Shown: in pieces, positions 34,582 to 40,350 of the stretch
Layout: every line of letters begins with the position of its first letter
Numbering within the stretch: the stretch's first letter is position 1
From: an uncultured Methanomethylovorans sp.
Lineage (GTDB): Archaea > Halobacteriota > Methanosarcinia > Methanosarcinales > Methanosarcinaceae
Length of the DNA: 40,350 nucleotides
Reading direction: 5' to 3'
Assembly: GCA_937968035.1 (NCBI GenBank)
Contig: CALBTS010000559.1
Location: 1-40,350 of the forward strand
Program-made: the position numbers and the translations under genes
The notes under the pieces: model-generated
What the model was told of the DNA's origin: nothing
Seen by the model: the letters and a program-made list of their open reading frames with translations, nothing else
The model's database searches: none

Positions 34582-36057
34582 TTACAACCAGCTTGGCCAT
34601 GGCACACTTGTTTGAGTAAATATCTCTTTTAATTCATCACATATCTTCTTATCAAATTTCAATAATAGGATCCCGTACATCGATCCGCCCAGAACTACCG
34701 GGAACAATGTCAACCAGACGTTGGATAAGGGTAAGATCACGCGGTAGCCTGCCACAAATAAAGTCATAATAGAAGCTGCTTTCAAAATATTCAGCAAACT
34801 ATCACGTTCCATTCTTATTGTTATAATTTTAGACAATAATTTTTTTGCAAGTATCGCATTTAATCCCATAGTAACCAAAGTCGCAACAGCAGCTCCTTCA
34901 ATGCCAATAACTGGTATTAATATCGCATTCAAGGCAACATTCGCAATGGTTGCAACAGCTGTTACTTTAAAAGAATCGATTTGACGATCGAGAGCACTAA
35001 GGTACATTGTGTAAAAAAATTGGGAAACGTTTATTATTTGTACAAAAAGCAGAATTACAAGTGTCAGGTATCCACTTTCAAATTCACTACCGTAACAAAA
35101 ATAAAGTAACTTTTCACCAAGCACTATCCCTCCAGCAAACACCGGCATAGCTATTATCAGTGAATAGGTAAATGCTTTTGAGATTGATTTCTCGATTAGT
35201 TCCGTTTCACCGATTTTGTCCCATCTACTAATTTTTGGCCACAAAGTTGCACGTATTGCAGTTGTTGCTATAATCGCTATAGACGTAAATTGGAACACCA
35301 CTCTATAAACACCTACGTCAGAGTTGCTGAGATAGTATCCAATCATAACACTATCTACGTAAGAATAAAGAATAACTCCAGAAGAAGTTAAAAAAAGCCA
35401 GAAAGAGAAACTTAAAAGACTTTTAACATGGGACCATTTATACTTAACAAATCGCAGATCAAAAAAGCGCAACTCCATTATTACAGCAATAAGCAAGCCT
35501 GCAACAAATCCTCCAATTAATCCTGCCACACCGTATCCAAAAAACACTCCGACTACTTGAATTATTATTCTGGATATGTTGTTTATAAAAGCCCCAGCTG
35601 CATATATTCCCATTTTTCCAGTTCCTGCAATTCCGTTGATTACAGATCCATGAATTAATGAAACTATCAATGCCAGTAAAAGCCAGTTAAACAAATTCGC
35701 TTTATCAAAATCAATGAAATAGTCGCGGGAGATTACTAAAAATAGAATGACTATTGCTAAGAAAAAAAAGCGTACTACAAAAAAGGCACTGAAATATTCA
35801 TTCTGTTGTTCACCTTCACTGATACGTTTGGATGCAGCTCCTCCAAACCCCCCGTCACTGACTGTGTTTATTATCCCATAATACGCTAAAAAAAGGAAAT
35901 ATGCGCCTAAAACGCCTGAGCCTACGGTATGTGCAAAATACATTGTACTGAGGAACCCAGCAAATGTAACTGAAATTTGGCTCAAAAAAGAAGCTATGGT
36001 TTGACGCTGGACTTCCCTCACACTCAGGATTCTGGAGTAGATATCATTTAAAAACAT
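34582..36057 (-). CDS. Oligosaccharide flippase (Wzx/MATE-like polysaccharide exporter)
   Basis: The 491 aa are almost entirely hydrophobic helices, about 12-14, with the N-terminal signature typical of polysaccharide biosynthesis exporters (RQTIASFLSQISVTFAGFL, then FGGAASKRISEGEQQ). It would flip the lipid-linked glycan across the membrane so that AglB can transfer it. Which glycan it handles is not visible. A 100-base gap lies before it (36058-36157) after the UXS gene on the same strand. Confidence 0.88.
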   Translation of the reverse strand: MFLNDIYSRILSVREVQRQTIASFLSQISVTFAGFLSTMYFAHTVGSGVLGAYFLFLAYYGIINTVSDGGFGGAASKRISEGEQQNEYFSAFFVVRFFFLAIVILFLVISRDYFIDFDKANLFNWLLLALIVSLIHGSVINGIAGTGKMGIYAAGAFINNISRIIIQVVGVFFGYGVAGLIGGFVAGLLIAVIMELRFFDLRFVKYKWSHVKSLLSFSFWLFLTSSGVILYSYVDSVMIGYYLSNSDVGVYRVVFQFTSIAIIATTAIRATLWPKISRWDKIGETELIEKSISKAFTYSLIIAMPVFAGGIVLGEKLLYFCYGSEFESGYLTLVILLFVQIINVSQFFYTMYLSALDRQIDSFKVTAVATIANVALNAILIPVIGIEGAAVATLVTMGLNAILAKKLLSKIITIRMERDSLLNILKAASIMTLFVAGYRVILPLSNVWLTLFPVVLGGSMYGILLLKFDKKICDELKEIFTQTSVPWPSWL

Positions 36058-36157
36058 ATTCCGGCCTTATTATACGGTATACTTGTCTGGAGGGTCCCAT
36101 TATCACTATTGTAATCAATTGTATTAAATCTTTAATGATTACTAAGAAAAGAAATGT

Positions 36158-37087
36158 TTAATCAAAATCGTTTCTAAAATATTGAATTGTTTTTTCCAAC
36201 CCGCTTCTCAGATCAACCTTTGGTTCCCAGTTCAACAATTCTTTAGCCCTGCTGATGTCCGGTCTTCTTATTTTAGGATCATCTATTGGCAAATTCCTAT
36301 ACACAATTGTTGAACTGCTGTTGGTAATTTTTATAATTTCATTTGCAAATCCTAAAATAGAAAGTTCTGCGGGATTGCCGATATTCACGGGTTCATTAAA
36401 GTCCGCTATCATCAATCTGTATAATCCTTCGATCAGGTCTGAAACATAACAGAATGAACGTGTTTGTGACCCATCACCATAAACAGTGATATCTTCATTT
36501 TTCAGTGCCTGATTAATGAAATTAGGTACTACTCTTCCGTCACCGGCTCGCATTCTGGGTCCGTATGTATTGAATATGCGGGCAATTCTTGTATCCACTC
36601 TGTGATGATTGTGATATGCCATTGTGATAGCTTCAGCATATCTTTTTGCTTCATCATATACTCCCCTGGGTCCAATAGGGTTAACATTTCCCCAGTAACT
36701 TTCAGGTTGCGGATTAACAAGGGGGTCCCCATAGACCTCAGATGTAGATGCAAGTAAGAACCTTGCACCCTGCTCTTTTGCAAGACCCAGCATATTATAC
36801 GTGCCAAGAGCCCCAACTTTGAGGGTCTGTATTGGTAATTCAAGGTAGTCCACAGGAGAAGCAGGACTTGCTAAATGGAATATATAATCTATCTTATCTC
36901 CAAAATATATGGGCTTAGTGACATCATGTTTCAAATATGTGAATCTATCTGAGGTTATGTGGTCGATATTTCTGGTGTTACCTGTTACAAGATTGTCAAT
37001 ACATATAACATAGTGTCCGTTCTTGAGTAGGAGGTCACACAGATGTGACCCTAAAAAACCTGCGCCGCCGGTTACTATTGATCTCAT
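36158..37087 (-). CDS. uxs: UDP-glucuronate decarboxylase (UDP-xylose synthase)
   Basis: The 309 aa match UXS closely. The NAD motif is [10 protein letters not shown], followed by [20 protein letters not shown], the catalytic [20 protein letters not shown] and the [11 protein letters not shown] and [18 protein letters not shown] segments. It converts UDP-glucuronate to UDP-xylose. No UDP-glucose dehydrogenase is in this window, so the substrate must come from elsewhere. It lies 11 bases after the nucleotidyltransferase on the same strand. Confidence 0.88.
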   Translation of the reverse strand: MRSIVTGGAGFLGSHLCDLLLKNGHYVICIDNLVTGNTRNIDHITSDRFTYLKHDVTKPIYFGDKIDYIFHLASPASPVDYLELPIQTLKVGALGTYNMLGLAKEQGARFLLASTSEVYGDPLVNPQPESYWGNVNPIGPRGVYDEAKRYAEAITMAYHNHHRVDTRIARIFNTYGPRMRAGDGRVVPNFINQALKNEDITVYGDGSQTRSFCYVSDLIEGLYRLMIADFNEPVNIGNPAELSILGFANEIIKITNSSSTIVYRNLPIDDPKIRRPDISRAKELLNWEPKVDLRSGLEKTIQYFRNDFD

Positions 37088-37098
37088 GGTCTCACATT

Positions 37099-38109
37099 TT
37101 AAAACTCTATTGAAGAGCAGTCTCCTATATTTAAAGAATTGTGTTTGCCGACGACATTTGCATCGTCACCTACTATCGATGATTGCAGGTTCATATTTGA
37201 TATTTCCGTTCTTGAGCCGATAACACTGTTCGATATAATGGAGTTCTTAATTATGGTTCCTTCTGCTATGGATGTATGTGGACCCACAACAGAATTAATT
37301 ATCTTTACTTTTTTGCCAATTGCAACGGGGTGTATTATCATAGAATTCTCATTTTCATAGGTACTATCTATATTCTCTTTTTCATTCAGAAGCACCTGAT
37401 TTGTTTCAAGGAGAGATCTTGCATGACCACAATCGTACCAGCTTGAAACTTCAAATGTCTTCAGTTTCAGTCCCCTTTGTATCATTTCCTGCAGCGCATC
37501 TGTCAGTTGATATTCTCCACGTGTTGTTTTTCCGTTGTTTATCATTTGTTCCAGAATATTAAACAACATATAGGTATCTTTTATGAAGTATACTCCCGCA
37601 ATTCCCAGATTTGATGCCGGTCTTTCCGGTTTTTCCTCAAGTTTCCTGATACAGGAAGAAGTGTGTTCGATTTCAACAATTCCGTATTTTCTAGGTTCGT
37701 CAACTTCCTTTACTCCAATCGAACCTGCGCATTTTTTGTTATCAGCATGTTTTTTATAGAAATCGATATATCCGGTTTTAAAGATCATATCGCCGAGAGC
37801 TATCATAACATCAGAACCTTCAACATACTCGCGTGTTATGTATACTGAGTGCCCAAGGCCAAGTCTTTTTTCCTGCTCCACATACCTGATGTTAAATGTT
37901 TCCTGATAATGTTCATTGACATAGGACATCAACTGATCTTTATAATAGCCAACAACAAGTATGATCTCTTCTGGTCCAAGGTCTATCATCCTGTCCAGGA
38001 TATGTCCTATGATCGGTTTTCCTGCAATGTATACCATAGGTTTTGGCTTGGTATGTGTGTGAGGGAACAAGCGTGTTCCCGTACCTGCGGCGGGTATGAT
38101 CACTTTCAT
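37099..38109 (-). CDS. Sugar-1-phosphate nucleotidyltransferase with hexapeptide C-terminus (glucose-1-P type)
   Basis: The 336 aa begin with the activator motif [20 protein letters not shown] of RmlA/GlmU-like enzymes. [15 protein letters not shown] and GIVEIE follow, and from about residue 245 a left-handed beta-helix made of hexapeptide repeats ([20 protein letters not shown]). It makes a UDP- or dTDP-activated hexose. Archaeal AglF-type enzymes share this layout. It is probably co-transcribed with uxs and perhaps manC, 97 bases upstream. Confidence 0.85.
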   Translation of the reverse strand: MKVIIPAAGTGTRLFPHTHTKPKPMVYIAGKPIIGHILDRMIDLGPEEIILVVGYYKDQLMSYVNEHYQETFNIRYVEQEKRLGLGHSVYITREYVEGSDVMIALGDMIFKTGYIDFYKKHADNKKCAGSIGVKEVDEPRKYGIVEIEHTSSCIRKLEEKPERPASNLGIAGVYFIKDTYMLFNILEQMINNGKTTRGEYQLTDALQEMIQRGLKLKTFEVSSWYDCGHARSLLETNQVLLNEKENIDSTYENENSMIIHPVAIGKKVKIINSVVGPHTSIAEGTIIKNSIISNSVIGSRTEISNMNLQSSIVGDDANVVGKHNSLNIGDCSSIEF

Positions 38110-38206
38110 ATATATTCCATATATCCTTTTTACGATGTGGTTTTGCTAGCACTTTCTTTGAGAAATCAATTTCATCATCTATATTTTATACGCTATATGG
38201 ATCGCT

Positions 38207-39586
38207 TCATGCTCTTCCATAATCGTCATCAAAACGCACGATGTCATCCTCGTCCACACATTCTCCAAGCTGTACTTCTATAAGTTCCAGAGGCAATTTC
38301 CCTTCATTTGAAAGCCTATGCCGCATGCCGGCTCTGATGAAAGTACTTTCTCCCTGCCTCAGGAAAAAGATCTCATCATTTATCTGTACAGTTGCCATCC
38401 CCTTGACAACTATCCAGTGTTCACTGCGGTGATAATGGAGCTGCAGGCTCAGCTTCTTTTTTGGCTCCACTGTTATGTTCTTTATCTTATGTTTGTCGGA
38501 TTTCTCCATAACGGTATAGGAGCCCCATGGCCTATATACTGTCTGCTGCAGATAAGCCCTTTCATCATTTTTACTGTGTAAAGTATCAGCTACCTGCTTC
38601 ACTTTCTGGCTGCTCTTTCTAGGGCATACCAGCAGTGCATCCGGCGTATCGACAACTGCCATGTTTTCTACATCTATGAGGGCCACAAGCTTATCACATT
38701 TTGAGTAAACGAGATTATTTCTGGAATTGATCAGAATGTCCTCGCATTCATAGATCACATTTCCATTATCATCCTTTTCTGACTCCTCGTATATTGCATT
38801 AAAATTCCCGAGGTCGCTCCATTTATGTTCCAGGCGCACTACCACAACATTCCTGGACTTTTCCATAATTCCATAATCGATGGATATTGTCCTTACTTTC
38901 CCGTATATCTCTTCAATGCTGGCATCCGGATCTATTTCCGGGTCAAAAGCCTTGGAAAAGGTTTTCTCATGCTCCTGCAATTCTCTGAAGAATACATCAG
39001 TGTCAAAAAGGAACATCCCACTGTTCCACAGACATCCTTCTTTCAGATACTTCAATGCATCATCATGATTTGGTTTTTCTCTGAACTCGGCTACCTTGTA
39101 GCCAGTGCCGACCTTTTCAGCTGGTTTAATGTACCCATAGCCTGTATGTGGTGATGTAGGCACTATGCCAAAAGTGACCAGATGTTCCATTGCAAGCGTT
39201 TGTGCGCCTTTGATGGTCTCCATCGCACGTATGTCAAGTACATGGTCTGAGGAAAAAACTCCCACGATGGATTTTCCGAACCTTTTTACTATTTCCCGCA
39301 TACCAAAGCTAATTGCAGGAAGTGTGTTCTTTGGTTCTGGTTCTATCAGTACGTTCCTGGAAGGCAGGTCATATCCCAGCTCTTTAGCCTGACCGGTAAC
39401 AAAGAATCGCTGTGAATCGTTTGTCACAACGAAGATCTCGGATATATCTGAGACCTCCAGACAGCGCATTAAGGTGTTCTGGAAAAAAGAGGTATCTTCA
39501 AGTTTCAGGAATTGTTTAGGATTATGCTTTCTGCTTAATGGCCATAACCGTGTTCCAGATCCACCGGCAAGGATGAGCGATTTAAT
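38207..39586 (-). CDS. manC: Mannose-1-phosphate guanylyltransferase / mannose-6-phosphate isomerase (ManC/AlgA-type), apparent ATT start
   Basis: A bifunctional enzyme of about 459 aa that makes GDP-mannose. The N-terminal nucleotidyltransferase begins KSLILAGGSGTRLWPLSRK, followed by RNVLIEPEPKNTLPA, GYGYIKPAEK and the FREKPNHDDALKYL region. The C-terminal cupin isomerase has LQLHYHRSEHWIVVKG. The first in-frame ATG (39469) lies 39 codons too late and would delete the GGSGTRLW motif. Reading upstream, the frame stays open to TAG at 39619-39617 with no ATG, GTG or TTG. The best start is ATT 39586, eight bases after GGAG. An ATG at 39594 is out of frame by one base, so a missing A in the run AAAA is the alternative. 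Confidence 0.88.
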   Translation of the reverse strand: MKSLILAGGSGTRLWPLSRKHNPKQFLKLEDTSFFQNTLMRCLEVSDISEIFVVTNDSQRFFVTGQAKELGYDLPSRNVLIEPEPKNTLPAISFGMREIVKRFGKSIVGVFSSDHVLDIRAMETIKGAQTLAMEHLVTFGIVPTSPHTGYGYIKPAEKVGTGYKVAEFREKPNHDDALKYLKEGCLWNSGMFLFDTDVFFRELQEHEKTFSKAFDPEIDPDASIEEIYGKVRTISIDYGIMEKSRNVVVVRLEHKWSDLGNFNAIYEESEKDDNGNVIYECEDILINSRNNLVYSKCDKLVALIDVENMAVVDTPDALLVCPRKSSQKVKQVADTLHSKNDERAYLQQTVYRPWGSYTVMEKSDKHKIKNITVEPKKKLSLQLHYHRSEHWIVVKGMATVQINDEIFFLRQGESTFIRAGMRHRLSNEGKLPLELIEVQLGECVDEDDIVRFDDDYGRA

Positions 39587-39968
39587 GTTTTCATCTCCTT
39601 TTTTAAAGTATATTTTCTATTGGTTGGCCGATATTCCAGGCCAGATTAGTTGCATTTAGATCGATCAAAGTTAATTTTTTAGTTGTCTGATCCAGAATTA
39701 TATACTAAAAAAGCTTATTAATATATATCAGTTACCAATATTCTCTGCATAAGATAATTTATTCATCTTTATGATCTTTATCAGGAATATCCTTTTAATA
39801 TTAAATCCTATAATATTAAATAAGTCCGAAGCATTTGATATGGCATCAGAAACTGTTGACTGCCAACGTATCTTAAATTATATCATGGTCAATGTTGGTT
39901 CATTACGACAATTCCGATGTTTAATATATGGAGCGATCACTTTATAATTCTGGGAATAGGGTCATTAT
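39587..39968. other. Divergent intergenic region between manC and the GT39 gene
   Basis: A 382-base AT-rich stretch with no gene that I can see. Likely promoters for both sides are the TATA-like agtatataattc on the minus strand near 39700 for manC and tttataattc at 39941 for the plus-strand gene. An in-frame ATG upstream of manC at 39655 is cut off by TAG. Confidence 0.55.
39941..39950 (+). promoter_or_regulatory. TATA-like element before the GT39 gene
   Basis: tttataattc is centred about 25 bases before the ATG at 39969, the distance expected for an archaeal TATA box and a leaderless transcript. No other proof is visible. Confidence 0.4.
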
Positions 39969-40350
39969 ATGTCGGTTCAAAAGCAGCTATCATCTGATAA
40001 AGTTTCAGCTATGGATCTGAATTCTAAAGTTAAGGGTAAAATATCCCGATATATAAGCATTATAAGATCGGTCAGAGAAATACAGCTGATATTAGCAATA
40101 ACTTTTATAGGTGCTTTTTTACGGATCTATCAGCTTGGAGCAGAATCAGTGTGGCTTGATGAAGCGATCACTTATTTTTTGTCATCTGATACCCTGTTTG
40201 GAATCTATGAGGCAACAAAGAACGATGTCCATCCCCCACTTTACTACTTTGTTGTCCATTTTTTCCTGTTTGCAGGAAAATCGGAAGCACTATTACGTTT
40301 TCCATCCATGGTGTTCGGGATAGTTGCTATTCCACTACTCTATATGCTTG
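39969..40350 (+). CDS. Glycosyltransferase family 39-type membrane protein (5' part)
   Basis: The first 127 codons of a gene cut by the right edge. After a basic cytosolic N-terminus of about 35 residues comes a membrane helix (about 38-55) and then RIYQLGAESVWLDEAITYF, whose DE is the conserved acidic pair of ArnT/PMT-like enzymes. EATKNDVHPPLYYFVVHFF and RFPSMVFGIVAIPLLY follow, typical of PMT_2 proteins. These enzymes use polyprenyl-phosphate sugars on the outer membrane face. The ATG is probably leaderless. Confidence 0.8.
   Translation, partial: MSVQKQLSSDKVSAMDLNSKVKGKISRYISIIRSVREIQLILAITFIGAFLRIYQLGAESVWLDEAITYFLSSDTLFGIYEATKNDVHPPLYYFVVHFFLFAGKSEALLRFPSMVFGIVAIPLLYML

Noticed and set aside
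39586..39655. Pyrrolysine read-through of the in-frame TAG (39617-39619) upstream of manC, starting at ATG 39655
   Set aside because: TAG ends leuD, pseI and the aldolase as an ordinary stop, the added N-terminus would be foreign to the ManC family, and ATT 39586 has a well-spaced GGAG site.
1..40350. CRISPR arrays, insertion sequences, tRNA or rRNA genes
   Set aside because: I found no spaced direct repeats, transposase motifs, terminal inverted repeats, tRNA cloverleaf sequences or rRNA stretches by reading.

Overview
The window looks like a euryarchaeal methanogen chromosome of the Methanosarcinales, perhaps a Methanolobus or Methanococcoides-like genus. The basis is an archaellum operon with a fused ArlC/D/E protein, an AglB oligosaccharyltransferase, a methanogen-type leuB/leuD (or aksF/homoaconitase) block, TATA-box promoters, and GGAGG/GGTGA ribosome sites with ATG, GTG and TTG starts. 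The genus is an inference. TAG is used as an ordinary stop at leuD, pseI and the HpaI-type aldolase.

Layout. 1-113 is the tail of an unidentified gene. 126-1250 (-) is a SAM methyltransferase. 1321-7667 (+) is the archaellum motor operon arlCDE-F-G-H-I-J (= flaCDE-J); the archaellin genes are not in the window. 7696-10054 (-) is leuD, an unidentified gene, then leuB. 10105-12594 (-) is aglB. From 12806 to the right edge the window is a glycan synthesis locus.

The glycan locus has several blocks. (i) 12806-15502 (-): two glycosyltransferases. (ii) 15692-23273 (-): a pseudaminic-acid-type set (pseB, cupin, pseC, an SpsF-type CMP transferase, aldo/keto reductase, PtmA-like SDR, pseH, pseI, TIM barrel) that has no recognisable pseG. 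(iii) 23613-26964 (+): a separately promoted cassette of 2-hydroxyacid dehydrogenase, epimerase/dehydratase, HpcH/HpaI aldolase and a second, different CMP-sugar synthetase, followed at 27046-28002 by a GT-A-like protein. (iv) 28053-32791 (-): a GT4 glycosyltransferase, a B12-type radical SAM protein, a methyltransferase and a GT-B-like protein. (v) 33214-34547 (+): a HAD phosphatase overlapping a kynurenine-formamidase-type 'cyclase'. (vi) 34582-39586 (-): a flippase, UDP-xylose synthase, a sugar-1-phosphate nucleotidyltransferase and a fused mannose-1-P guanylyltransferase/isomerase (manC) that appears to start at ATT. (vii) 39969 to the edge (+): the start of a GT39-type membrane glycosyltransferase.

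Together the right two thirds could make nucleotide sugars, including two chemically different CMP-activated ulosonic acids. The sugars would be assembled on a lipid, flipped, and transferred by AglB to surface proteins such as archaellins, the S-layer and the archaellum stator proteins. The most interesting candidate for an undescribed system is the (+) cassette at 23613-26964. It pairs a pyruvate-type aldolase with a CMP transferase and so could be a NeuB/KdsA-independent route to a CMP-activated 2-keto-3-deoxy sugar acid. This is inferred from gene content only.
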